Position numbers and translations under genes: made by a program
Assembly (NCBI GenBank): GCA_949283785.1
Contig: CASDTR010000029.1
Coordinates: 1 to 64,000 of the forward strand
Source: an uncultured Oscillospiraceae bacterium
GTDB lineage: Bacteria; Bacillota; Clostridia; Oscillospirales; Acutalibacteraceae
Direction of reading: 5' to 3'
Length of the DNA stretch: 64,000 bases
The notes under the pieces: generated by a model
The model's input: only the letters and a program-made list of their open reading frames with translations
Told to the model about the DNA's origin: nothing
Database searches by the model: none
Part shown: piece after piece, positions 1 to 7,694 of the stretch
Layout of the letters: each line of letters opens with the position of its first letter
How positions within the stretch are numbered: position 1 is the stretch's first letter

Positions 1-2
1 AT

Positions 3-101
3 ATCTTGTTTGGACATATTCCTTCCTGCCTTTCTTTAGGTTTGAGCAACTTTATTGTATTGGCTTTTGGGGGATATGTCTATTTTTTTGCTAATAAATA
101 A
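3..101 (+). CDS. C-terminal end of an unknown (possibly membrane) protein, 5' truncated
   Basis: Frame 3 is open from the window edge to TAA at 99-101 and encodes 32 residues rich in Leu, Phe, Ile and Gly, ending in FFANK. That composition suits a last membrane segment with a short charged tail. It is followed by hairpins at 97-130 and 157-187, as expected at a gene end. Frame 2 is also open for 30 codons, so the frame choice is not certain and no family can be named. Confidence 0.35.
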   Translation: MLFGHIPSCLSLGLSNFIVLAFGGYVYFFANK

Positions 102-130
102 ATGTTGAGGTCTTCACCCCAACATTTATT
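97..130. terminator. 11-bp inverted repeat hairpin at gene end
   Basis: Perfect arms AATAAATGTTG (97-107) and CAACATTTATT (120-130) around a 12-nt loop. There is no clean T-run on the plus strand, so it may only stabilise the 3' end. The stronger terminator is the next hairpin. Confidence 0.4.
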
Positions 131-156
131 ATAGAACCAATTTAAGATAAAAACCG

Positions 157-187
157 AACCTCCGACGAAAACCCGTCGGAGGTTTTT
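157..187 (+). terminator. Rho-independent terminator
   Basis: Arms AACCTCCGACG (157-167) and CGTCGGAGGTT (174-184), a 6-nt loop and a T-run to 187. It ends transcription of whatever gene enters from the left edge. The remaining 188-416 stretch holds no convincing gene, only AT-rich DNA that presumably contains the promoter of the next gene. Confidence 0.8.
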
Positions 188-416
188 GTGTGCGAATTTA
201 AATCGAAAAAAGAACATTTCTTTACAAATTAATAATTCAAATATATAATATAAACAGAAACAGTTTTTATAATTAGTATACGCGTATATTTTTATACAGT
301 ACACGGATGAGATTCCGATGGACACGATTTTATTACCTGCCTGGATTTTGTAATTTATGAAAGGCGTATATTGGTATCGAAATGAATGGGATATTTTCTA
401 ACATTGTAACGGGAAC

Positions 417-818
417 ATGGTGATGAGTAATATGCTTTTTAAAATGTTAGCTCAGCTTGACTTCAAAACTTTTAACTATACACTCATTGGATATATACTT
501 ATTTGCGGAGCCTCAAGCGGGTATTATCAGCAAATATTTTGGGGAATGGACAGCCCCGGCGCTCCGCCGCTTTTAATGTGGTACTGCATGGCGTTCGTCG
601 GGGGAATATTGCTGTTGATAAAAGAAATCAGGCTTTACCGTGCTGAGAAGAAGCCGATGCTTTTATTTGATGCGGTTTATATTATACCCGTAATATTTCT
701 GCCGTCTTTACCTGTAAGGTACGATTTTGCTTTGATTTTTATGCTGATATATTCAGTTGTTTTTATTACTTTTTATGTTTTAATGTTTTTCAAAACATTT
801 AAAAAGAAAAACAGATAA
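417..818 (+). CDS. Small four-TM membrane protein, unknown function
   Basis: A 133-residue hydrophobic protein with four likely membrane segments (about 21-45, 50-68, 80-98 and 102-125), a short basic linker in the middle (RLYRAEKK) and a Lys-rich C-terminus ending FKTFKKKNR, consistent with a cytoplasmic tail. No enzyme motif is visible and I do not recognise the family. The start is uncertain: ATG 417 and ATG 423 both lie close together, with only a weak GGGAAC upstream. A strong terminator follows directly, so it is probably monocistronic. Confidence 0.6.
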   Translation: MVMSNMLFKMLAQLDFKTFNYTLIGYILICGASSGYYQQIFWGMDSPGAPPLLMWYCMAFVGGILLLIKEIRLYRAEKKPMLLFDAVYIIPVIFLPSLPVRYDFALIFMLIYSVVFITFYVLMFFKTFKKKNR

Positions 819-831
819 AATTTAACAGTAG

Positions 832-863
832 AAAAGAGCTTACCTTTCGAGGTAAGCTCTTTT
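832..863. terminator. Bidirectional terminator between convergent genes
   Basis: Perfect 13-bp arms AAAAGAGCTTACC (832-844) and GGTAAGCTCTTTT (851-863) around a 6-nt loop, with T-rich flanks on both strands. It lies between the ends of the small membrane protein gene and the URO-D-like gene, so it can serve both. Confidence 0.85.
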
Positions 864-881
864 GCTGTATTTATTAATTTA

Positions 882-2135
882 TCAGCACTTTTCAATGCTC
901 TCTCTTATAATCTCAACGTATCTCTGAACCTTTTTAAGGTCGTTGTTTACTGTATAAACGTCGCGCTGTGTAATTTCAAGGTGGCAGCCCTGAGCTGTTT
1001 TGAGGGTCTTCTCGATGTGCTCTCGGAAACCGTCCTCGTCGAGGGTTTCGCCCACTCCCAAAAAATTGGGGCTCGGCTTTCTGTGGTAAATTATATCCTT
1101 GCCTCTTAATTGGTCTGCCATAAACTCTTCGTCGCACCAGGGAGAAATTGATACCTTTTTCAGGTTGTCAAATCTCTTTACGCAGTCCCATACGGCGCTT
1201 ACAGGCTCGCAGCAGCCGTAAGAAAGTCGTCCGAAGAGTTTGCCGATTTTTTCATAGCAGGGGAAGATGAACTCTTCAAACATGTCGGGGGAAATTCCCA
1301 CGGTCTCCTGAGAATCCATAAAGCCCCATATGTCTGTTGTAAGTACGCGTCCCTCTTTGGGTTCCTCATTCCAGAAGCACATGGAGCCCTGAGCCAGCCC
1401 CTCAAACTCATGGTTCTGAAGAAGACAGTCATTGTTTTCAAGGAATTTGAAATATTTTATATATTCCTCGGCAATTCTGTCCATCATCTTTTTGAATTCA
1501 TCGGGGTAGTCGTACATTGCAAAAAGCATATTTTCCATGCCCATAAAATGCACAACCTGCTGTGTGGGAACGGCATAGAGGCTGTTCATGGAGATCCTGA
1601 CGGGAAGAATGTCTCCGAAGATGTCCTCCAGAGCTTTTTTGTGAAGCATTGTGGTCTTTTTGTGGACGGCAATTTTGCTGTCCTGCATAAATTTATCAAA
1701 ATCCTCGTGAATATCCGAGATAGGATGATTGAACTTGTGGCCGAGTTCAGTGCCTTTTTCGTCGGTGAGAACAGATTCTTTTACATTGATTCCGAAAAGC
1801 TCGAACTCCGTGAGATAGTTAACCATGTAATAAGGCGGCACAACCCTGTCGTCATCGAAAAGTTCAAAGTTTATAAAGCTCTCAAGGAGATTGTATTCGA
1901 CCATTCTTGCAAAAGGAGAACTGCACTGCATCATGGGCTCGATGATTTCCTTTCTGAACGTTCCCACCTCAATGTGGATAACGGGGCGTTCGCCCTTAAA
2001 CGAGTTATGCCTTTTCCAAAGCTCGACTCTGTCAAGATTCTTTTGTGAGTTTGCTGTTTCCGTCTGTTTTTTCGCCAGTTCTCTCAGACGTGCTTTTTCT
2101 TTAGGTGTACACACGAATTTACCGAAAATGCCCAT
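882..2135 (-). CDS. Uroporphyrinogen decarboxylase (URO-D)-like family protein
   Basis: This 417-residue protein has the overall pattern of the URO-D/methyltransferase fold seen in many gut Clostridia paralogues, for example the central EGLAQGSMCFWNEE and GFMDSQETVGISPDMFEEFIFPCYEKI stretches and a late YGCCEPVS Cys pair. Family members include haem-pathway HemE and corrinoid or Zn-dependent methyltransferases (MtaA/MtbA). No haem genes are nearby, so a methyl-transfer or corrinoid-linked role is more likely than true HemE, but this is inference. A clear AGGAGG precedes ATG at 2135. The gene stands alone between terminators. Confidence 0.75.
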   Translation of the reverse strand: MGIFGKFVCTPKEKARLRELAKKQTETANSQKNLDRVELWKRHNSFKGERPVIHIEVGTFRKEIIEPMMQCSSPFARMVEYNLLESFINFELFDDDRVVPPYYMVNYLTEFELFGINVKESVLTDEKGTELGHKFNHPISDIHEDFDKFMQDSKIAVHKKTTMLHKKALEDIFGDILPVRISMNSLYAVPTQQVVHFMGMENMLFAMYDYPDEFKKMMDRIAEEYIKYFKFLENNDCLLQNHEFEGLAQGSMCFWNEEPKEGRVLTTDIWGFMDSQETVGISPDMFEEFIFPCYEKIGKLFGRLSYGCCEPVSAVWDCVKRFDNLKKVSISPWCDEEFMADQLRGKDIIYHRKPSPNFLGVGETLDEDGFREHIEKTLKTAQGCHLEITQRDVYTVNNDLKKVQRYVEIIRESIEKC

Positions 2136-2310
2136 AGTAACCTCCTGAAGCAGATTATTTTAAATTAATTATGGCATCGGCGGCACAGATGTGTCAATGC
2201 GATATCCTATCAATCGAAAAAACAGATAAAAGTTAAAAAACGAATAATCTTGACTTTTATTCCCTGCGAAGGCATAATTATTTACATAGATTATTTTTTG
2301 AGGTGTTCGC

Positions 2311-3270
2311 ATGTTTGATTTATCTCTTGTAGTGCCCTGCTTTAACGAGGAAGACAACGTCGATGATTTTTACGAGGCGGTTAAGAGTGTTTTCGACGAT
2401 TCCGATTATAACTATGAAATAGTTTTTGTAAATGACGGAAGCCGCGATAAAACTTTTTCAAGACTGCGTATGATCCATGAAAAGGACCCCCGTGTAGCCG
2501 TTGTGAGTTTTTCGAGAAATTTCGGAAAGGAAGCGGCCATGCTGGCAGGTCTCAAAAGGTCAAAAGGGGCGCTTGTTTGCATAATCGACGCGGATTTGCA
2601 GCAGCATCCGTCTGTGGCAAAAAAGATGGCGGATTTTCTGAAAGCAAACGATGAGTATGACTGCGTTGTGGCCTATCAGCAGGAGAGAAAAGAATCGAAG
2701 TCCATGCAGCGTATGAAAAAGCTTTTCTATAAAATAATAAACCGTGTAAGCGATACGGAATTTGTCACTGGTGCCAGCGACTTCCGTATTTTCCGCAGGT
2801 GTATGGCGGAGTCCATAGTGGCCATGCCCGAATACCATCGATTTTCAAAGGGAATATTTTCATGGGTGGGATATAACACATATTTCATGCCTTACTCGGC
2901 CCTTGAAAGAAACGCGGGGGAGACAAAGTGGTCCTTTAAAAAGCTGTTTAAATACGCCGTTGAGGGCTTTATCTCCTTTACAACCTTTCCCCTTAAAATC
3001 GCAACGTTTCTCGGAATACTTACGTCCTTTTTGTCCGTGATATATTTCGGCGTTGTGGTCATTCAAAAGCTCTTTTTCGGCATAGATGTTCCCGGCTATC
3101 CCACCATTATCGGGCTTATACTTTTGATAGGCGGACTTCAGCTTCTTATTCTCGGAATTATCGGAGAATATCTCGCAAGGATTTACATCCAGAGCAAAAA
3201 CCGTCCCATTTACATTGAGAAGGAAGTAATGTCCTCAGAAAGCGGAGAGAAGCCGAACGAAAGCAAATAA
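2311..3270 (+). CDS. GT2 family glycosyltransferase, GtrB/DPM1-like, membrane anchored
   Basis: 319 residues. The N-terminal GT-A domain starts LSLVVPCFNEEDN and has FVNDGSRDKT and the metal-binding IDADLQQHP (DxD-type) motifs. The C-terminal third carries two membrane helices (about 232-256 and 264-290) followed by GEYLARIYIQSKNRP, the usual signature of polyprenyl-phosphate glycosyltransferases such as GtrB, CsbB and YkoT. It likely moves a sugar from a nucleotide donor onto undecaprenyl phosphate at the inner membrane face. A flippase gene lies 1.6 kb downstream, fitting surface-glycan work. GAGGTG precedes ATG 2311. Confidence 0.88.
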   Translation: MFDLSLVVPCFNEEDNVDDFYEAVKSVFDDSDYNYEIVFVNDGSRDKTFSRLRMIHEKDPRVAVVSFSRNFGKEAAMLAGLKRSKGALVCIIDADLQQHPSVAKKMADFLKANDEYDCVVAYQQERKESKSMQRMKKLFYKIINRVSDTEFVTGASDFRIFRRCMAESIVAMPEYHRFSKGIFSWVGYNTYFMPYSALERNAGETKWSFKKLFKYAVEGFISFTTFPLKIATFLGILTSFLSVIYFGVVVIQKLFFGIDVPGYPTIIGLILLIGGLQLLILGIIGEYLARIYIQSKNRPIYIEKEVMSSESGEKPNESK

Positions 3271-3288
3271 AAGCAAATGAGTGAAAAT

Positions 3289-3322
3289 AAATCCTCCCGT
3301 TCACAAATGTACGGGAGGATTT
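3289..3322. terminator. Bidirectional terminator
   Basis: Perfect 12-bp arms AAATCCTCCCGT (3289-3300) and ACGGGAGGATTT (3311-3322) between the convergent glycosyltransferase and sulfatase genes. Confidence 0.85.
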
Positions 3323-3362
3323 TAAATTTGAATTAAAGTTTCTGCGTTAAACTTATATTAAG

Positions 3363-4673
3363 CTATTTTGTTATTATCTCAGCTTCGGGTTCTCCGATTT
3401 CCCTCATGTCCTCCAAAAGGAGTTTGCGCAGCTTATCCTTTATTTCGCCGTATCTTTTATCCTTTATGAGATTTTTTCTCTCGTGGGGGTCCTTTTGCAG
3501 GTCGTAGAGAAAATCCTCTTCATAAACGGGGGAGAAGGGCTTGTCGGCGTTTCTTGCGGATACGGAATACTTGAAGTCCTTTGTCCTTACGGCTCTGCCT
3601 ATCTGGCTTTCGCTTATCTGGAGGAAAACGTGGTCCCTTTTCTTTTCCCCGCTGCCGTCGGCGAGCTTTTTCAGGGATTCCCCTCTGAAATGAGCGGGCT
3701 TTTCTATTCCCGCGCAGTCCAGAACCGTTGAAGGAAGGTCTATAAGGCTCACGAGATCCTTTATTACCTTGCCGCCTTCGAATCCGGGTCCGTGTATCAC
3801 GAGGGGCACTCTTATGCAGCCGTCGTGGCAGGAACGCTTGTATTCCGAGTTTCGGGTTTTGAAGTGGGAACCGTGGTCTGAGGTATATATTATAATAGTA
3901 TTGTCAAAAATTCCTTTTGATTTAAGCGTGTCCACTACCTTCCCGAGGTTTTGGTCTATCCTGTTGCAGCAGCTCAGGTAGTCGGGATAATGCATCCTCC
4001 AATCTCCGAGAGTGCCTTTAAGGTCGCCGGGCACTTTGTACTTTTTGAAGTTTTTCTTGGTGCCGCGGGGACTTTCGTATCTCATGCGGTCGTTCTGGTG
4101 GTGGGGCTCGATGTGGGATACAAAAAGGAAAAAGGGCTTTTCTCCGCTTACGGAATTTATGTAGTCAAGGGCGAAGGAGTTTATGCAGTCCGTGCGGTAG
4201 CCCTTGAAATCCACCCTCTCGTTATCCTTGTTGTAAACATATCCGTCGTAGCCGTGGGAGGTAAATTCCAAAACGTCGGAGGCCATCCAGTAATCCTTAT
4301 AGCCTCCTCTGCGTTCTTCGGGTACTGCTTTTCGCATAAGCCTGTGCTCTTTATCCGAGGCCAGGTGCCATTTTCCCACATAGGCGGTTTCGTAGCCTGC
4401 TTCATTAAGGTACGAGGCCACGGTGGGGATGTCCTGCGGCAAGGATATGTCGTTTCTGTAGCAGCCTGTTTCCGTAGCGTATACTCCGCTTTGAAGGCAG
4501 GCCCTTGCGGGGCCGCATACGGGCTGACAGGTAAAGGCGTATTCAAATTTTGTGCCGTCCTCGGCGAGGGCGTCGATGGTGGGTGTGACGTCGAGCTCTT
4601 GGCCGTAACAGCCTACGGTATCCCAGCGCTGCTGGTCTGAAAAGTAAAAAATGATGTTTGGCCTGTTATCCAT
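3363..4673 (-). CDS. Sulfatase (arylsulfatase family, Cys-type)
   Basis: 436 residues from ATG 4673, chosen because GGAGG lies 8 nt upstream and the protein then begins MDNRPNIIFYFSDQQRWD, the usual sulfatase N-terminus with metal-binding Asp. The catalytic signature C-x-P-x-R is present as C53-G-P-A-R57, where Cys is converted to formylglycine. Later motifs include GKWHLA and IIYTSDHGSHF. Such enzymes hydrolyse sulfate (or related) esters on glycans or small molecules. No signal peptide is visible, so it probably acts in the cytoplasm. Activation would need an anaerobic sulfatase maturase (anSME), which is not in this window. The substrate is unknown. Confidence 0.9.
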   Translation of the reverse strand: MDNRPNIIFYFSDQQRWDTVGCYGQELDVTPTIDALAEDGTKFEYAFTCQPVCGPARACLQSGVYATETGCYRNDISLPQDIPTVASYLNEAGYETAYVGKWHLASDKEHRLMRKAVPEERRGGYKDYWMASDVLEFTSHGYDGYVYNKDNERVDFKGYRTDCINSFALDYINSVSGEKPFFLFVSHIEPHHQNDRMRYESPRGTKKNFKKYKVPGDLKGTLGDWRMHYPDYLSCCNRIDQNLGKVVDTLKSKGIFDNTIIIYTSDHGSHFKTRNSEYKRSCHDGCIRVPLVIHGPGFEGGKVIKDLVSLIDLPSTVLDCAGIEKPAHFRGESLKKLADGSGEKKRDHVFLQISESQIGRAVRTKDFKYSVSARNADKPFSPVYEEDFLYDLQKDPHERKNLIKDKRYGEIKDKLRKLLLEDMREIGEPEAEIITK

Positions 4674-4772
4674 TTTATGAACCTCCGAAAACAATTGCTG
4701 TTTATATATAATTGTAGCATTAAACCGTTCAAAGTCAAATGAAAATCCGCATTGGGATTTTCCAAGTAAATT

Positions 4773-4801
4773 TTGCCTTTTCTGTCGAAAAGTGGTATAA
4801 T
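4773..4801 (+). promoter_or_regulatory. Sigma-A type promoter of flippase gene
   Basis: TTGCCT (4773-4778), a 17-bp spacer and a perfect TATAAT (4796-4801), placing transcription start near 4808, about 35 nt before the flippase ATG. Confidence 0.65.
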
Positions 4802-4842
4802 AATCAAAATATTTATATAAAAAGAAAAAGTGTGTGAAAAGT

Positions 4843-6267
4843 ATGGATAAATATAAGAGACTGCTTTCCAACACCGTAATTTTTGCGGTTGGAACCTTCA
4901 GTTCAAAGCTGCTGGTCTTTTTGATGATGCCTTTTTATACCCGTATTCTCACTCAGGAGGAGTACGGAACCGTTGACCTTATAACTCAGACGGGAAATTT
5001 GCTGTATCCTCTGGTGACCCTGGGAATCGTCAGCGGAGTGGTGCGCTACGGCCTCGACAGCACATACAGAAAAGACGATGTTTTTACTACGGGCCTTAAA
5101 ACCATATGTCTGGGCCTTGCCGCCCTTCTTGTCATTATCCCTTTTTTCTCACTGTTTAATTTTCTGGACGGTTACCTGGTGCTGGTTTATGTGTTTGTGA
5201 TGATGTCCTCATTCAGAGGTCTTTGCTCTCAGTTTGCGAGAGCTAAGGGGTATGTAAAGCTGTACGCTCTGGACGGAATTTTGAGCACGGCTACAAACGT
5301 GATATTCAATATTCTGTTTTTGGCTGCTTTTGACATGGGAATTACCGGTTATATCCTGGCCACCATCTGTTCGGATTTCCTCTCGTCGTTATTTGTGTTT
5401 TTCAGAGCGCGCTTGTTCAGGTTTATCAAATTCAAAAAAGTCGATAAAGCTACCGCTACATCAATGATAAGGTATTCAGTGCCTCTGATTCCCAATAACA
5501 TGTTCTGGTGGATAACCAACGTTTCCGACCGTTATCTCGTATACTTTATTTCCGGTGCCGCGGAAAACGGCCTTTATGCCGCGTCTTATAAAATACCTAC
5601 TGTCATAGTGCTTGTATCCAATATTTTCATGGATGCGTGGCAGGTATCCGCCGTGTCCGACATGTCGGAACGAGCAAGGGCAAGATTTTTTACCAAAGTG
5701 TTTCATAACTACTGCAATCTGATTTTTACAGCCTGCTCGGGTCTGATTCTCTTTGCCAGACCCCTGACGTACATCCTTGTTTCCGAATCTTTCTATACTT
5801 CGTGGAAGTATATTCCGTATCTAATAATGTCCATGGCCTTTTCCTGCTTTGTAACCTTCCTTGGAAGCATATATATGGTGGAGAGAAAAAGCGTCCTTTC
5901 GTTTTTGACAACTGCTCTAGGCGCCGTAATCAATATTGTCTTTAACCTTATCCTCATACCTAAGTACGGAGCTTTGGGCGCTGCCTTTGCAACGTTTTTC
6001 AGCTATTTTGTAGTGTTTATAGTAAGAATCCTTGATACATCAAGATTTATCAAGATAAGAGTACAGATCCCGCGATTTGCCCTGAGCAGTATAATACTTT
6101 TGGCACAGAGTCTTATTTTGATAAATGAAGTCAGGCTCTGGGTGGTTTGGGAGCTTCTTCTCACTATATGCATGGTAGTGCTCAACATGGGAGAAATTTT
6201 CAAAAGGGCAATAATAGTATTTAGAGAAAAAGAAGTGAAAAAGAGAGTAGGAGCGGATAGGCGATAA
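4843..6267 (+). CDS. Polysaccharide biosynthesis flippase (Wzx/MATE-like, MOP superfamily)
   Basis: About 474 residues with 12-14 predicted membrane helices. The N-terminus (LLSNTVIFAVGTFSSKLLVFLMMPFYTRILTQEEYG) is the typical PST/Wzx lipid-linked sugar flippase start, and PLIPNNMFWWITNVSDRY is the usual mid-protein signature. It would flip undecaprenyl-linked glycans across the cytoplasmic membrane. The start is uncertain: GTG 4834 is in frame 9 nt upstream and neither has a strong Shine-Dalgarno; ATG 4843 is preferred as the commoner codon. It shares a divergent region with the sulfatase gene and has a good promoter. MurJ is an alternative but the similarity reads more like Wzx. Confidence 0.85.
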   Translation: MDKYKRLLSNTVIFAVGTFSSKLLVFLMMPFYTRILTQEEYGTVDLITQTGNLLYPLVTLGIVSGVVRYGLDSTYRKDDVFTTGLKTICLGLAALLVIIPFFSLFNFLDGYLVLVYVFVMMSSFRGLCSQFARAKGYVKLYALDGILSTATNVIFNILFLAAFDMGITGYILATICSDFLSSLFVFFRARLFRFIKFKKVDKATATSMIRYSVPLIPNNMFWWITNVSDRYLVYFISGAAENGLYAASYKIPTVIVLVSNIFMDAWQVSAVSDMSERARARFFTKVFHNYCNLIFTACSGLILFARPLTYILVSESFYTSWKYIPYLIMSMAFSCFVTFLGSIYMVERKSVLSFLTTALGAVINIVFNLILIPKYGALGAAFATFFSYFVVFIVRILDTSRFIKIRVQIPRFALSSIILLAQSLILINEVRLWVVWELLLTICMVVLNMGEIFKRAIIVFREKEVKKRVGADRR

Positions 6268-6274
6268 CTGATCG

Positions 6275-6333
6275 CTGTCGGGAAACGCGAAAACATGTCT
6301 TGAGTCAAAAATGCGAAGCCGGTCTCCCGACAG
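6275..6333. other. Long-range 9-bp inverted repeat in intergenic region (possible 3' UTR or small RNA structure)
   Basis: CTGTCGGGA (6275-6283) pairs with TCCCGACAG (6325-6333) around a 41-nt interior. It lies just after the flippase stop and before the terminator at 6431. No known RNA family is recognised. Confidence 0.3.
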
Positions 6334-6430
6334 AATGCATTAAACCATGAAGCTGAATATGTGTAAGAGCGCGGTGCCGAGCATTCGTACATGCGGTTTT
6401 GTAAAACTTCGGATTATCAGCGGCAATATT

Positions 6431-6461
6431 AAAACCGGGCACCCGTTAGATGCCCGGTTTT
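6431..6461. terminator. Bidirectional terminator
   Basis: Perfect 11-bp arms AAAACCGGGCA (6431-6441) and TGCCCGGTTTT (6451-6461) between the convergent flippase and XRE-regulator genes. Confidence 0.85.
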
Positions 6462-6472
6462 AGTAATTAACT

Positions 6473-6721
6473 TCAGTTTTCTTTACCGACGAGCCAATCG
6501 ATGGATACGTTAAGGATTTCCGCAATGGCTACAAGCTCATAATCATTAACGCATCGTAACTGACCTTCAAGTTTTGAAAGACCCGAAGCGTTCAGCTCAA
6601 TACCTTTCATCTGCAGTTTGGTAAGAAGCTCCCTCTGTTTCATGTTTTGTGCTTTGCGTGCTTGTTCAACGCGGCTGCCCACAATATTGCGGTCTCCTAC
6701 CGGCTGTTTCCTGATTCTCAT
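6473..6721 (-). CDS. Small XRE-family helix-turn-helix regulator
   Basis: 82 residues, essentially one HTH domain. VGSRVEQARKAQNMKQRELLTKLQ forms helices 1-2, LNASGLSKLEGQLR is the recognition segment, and NDYELVAIAEILNVSIDWLVG is the typical XRE C-terminal helix pair. GGAGGGAG lies just upstream of ATG 6721. It is divergent from the NAD salvage genes pncA-pncB, and palindromes lie over the shared promoters, so it may regulate them or itself. That link is inference from position only. Confidence 0.85.
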   Translation of the reverse strand: MRIRKQPVGDRNIVGSRVEQARKAQNMKQRELLTKLQMKGIELNASGLSKLEGQLRCVNDYELVAIAEILNVSIDWLVGKEN

Positions 6722-6795
6722 TTAATTCTCCCTCCACTAATTAACCTGAGATTTTCAGCCATAACATACAACCAAATTATACAATAAGTATATAA

Positions 6796-6843
6796 TTTGT
6801 CATTTTAAATTGACAAAATCTTGGAAATAGTACATTATGTACT
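6796..6843. promoter_or_regulatory. Divergent promoter region with two palindromes (candidate XRE operator)
   Basis: For the rightward pncA-pncB genes, a consensus -35 TTGACA (6810-6815), a 17-bp spacer and CATTAT (6833-6838). TTTGTCA (6796-6802) and TGACAAA (6811-6817) form an inverted repeat over the -35, and the 15-bp palindrome AGTACATTATGTACT (6829-6843) covers the -10. A leftward ATGACA-16-TATAAT can serve the regulator gene. The layout suits repression of both directions. Confidence 0.55.
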
Positions 6844-7000
6844 CATTATATGGCAAAAATGAAAAAAATCAATAACATAAAAGAAAAAAGGAGAAAAAAT
6901 ATAAAAATCGGCATAATATCTATAAAAAACGTCTTTTTGTCCAAAAAACTAATTTGTTTTCTGTTTAGTTTAACAAAAATAAATGGAGGAGTATGCAGAA

Positions 7001-7666
7001 TTGAATACAAAAAAATATTTTATTAATGAGATTACGGAAATAGTTGAAAATTATTACGAACGGTTAAAGAAAAATGAAAAATTAGACCTTGAAGGATTGA
7101 AATCAGAAGAATCTGTTTTGATTGTTATGGATATGGTTAAAGGTTTTACCGACTCAGGCAGTCTGTACAGCGACAGAATTGAGAAAATTAAGAGTGCTGT
7201 AGCGGATAATATGAAAAAATGTAATGAAAACGGTATGAAAATCTTATGTTTTTGCGACTGCCATACTATGAACAGCACAGAGCTCACAAGCTTTCCCCCG
7301 CACTGTGTCAAGGGCAGCGGAGAAGAGGAGATTGCAGATGAACTGTGCAATATCTGTGAATTCGAAAAAATAGATAAAAATTCCACCAACGGATTTATTA
7401 CACCGGAATTTAAAAGATGGCTTGACGAAAACAAAAGTGTAAGAAACTATATAATTTGCGGTGACTGCACCGATATTTGTGTAATGCAGTTTGCCCAGTG
7501 CGCGAAAGCGTGGTATAATAATGAAAATATTCAGTCAAGGATAATAGTCCTGACAGACAGCGTTGAGACTTATGACGCGCCGGGTCATCCCGCCGATTTT
7601 ATGAATGTATTTTCCCTTATGAATATGGAATGCGGCGGCATAGAACTTTACGCCGGACTGAAATAA
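7001..7666 (+). CDS. pncA: Nicotinamidase-like cysteine hydrolase (isochorismatase family)
   Basis: 221 residues from TTG 7001. An in-frame ATG at 6983 sits inside the GGAGGAG Shine-Dalgarno (6985-6991), so TTG with a 9-nt spacing is preferred. Catalytic triad candidates are Asp44 (VLIVMDM), Lys126 (FEKIDKN) and Cys160 (GDCTDIC). CDCHTMNSTELTSFPPHC supplies the metal-site Asp/His pattern of PncA. It would deamidate nicotinamide to nicotinate, and the gene immediately downstream uses nicotinate, which supports nicotinamidase over other isochorismatase-fold hydrolases. Confidence 0.85.
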   Translation: MNTKKYFINEITEIVENYYERLKKNEKLDLEGLKSEESVLIVMDMVKGFTDSGSLYSDRIEKIKSAVADNMKKCNENGMKILCFCDCHTMNSTELTSFPPHCVKGSGEEEIADELCNICEFEKIDKNSTNGFITPEFKRWLDENKSVRNYIICGDCTDICVMQFAQCAKAWYNNENIQSRIIVLTDSVETYDAPGHPADFMNVFSLMNMECGGIELYAGLK

Positions 7667-7694
7667 AAAAGAAAACCCAAGGGGTGAAAAGAAA

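Noticed and set aside
80..325. Open minus-strand frame of 81 codons at the window start
   Set aside because: It runs through two terminator hairpins, has biased low-quality composition and no ribosome site.
1410..2048. Long plus-strand frame opposite the URO-D-like gene
   Set aside because: Antisense shadow; no ribosome site and no recognisable protein features.
3951..4640. 229-codon plus-strand frame opposite the sulfatase
   Set aside because: Antisense to a gene with clear catalytic motifs and a good start; no independent support.
4674..4874. N-terminal extension of the sulfatase that would resemble a signal anchor
   Set aside because: It overlaps the flippase promoter and start; the internal ATG at 4673 has a clear Shine-Dalgarno and the canonical sulfatase N-terminus.
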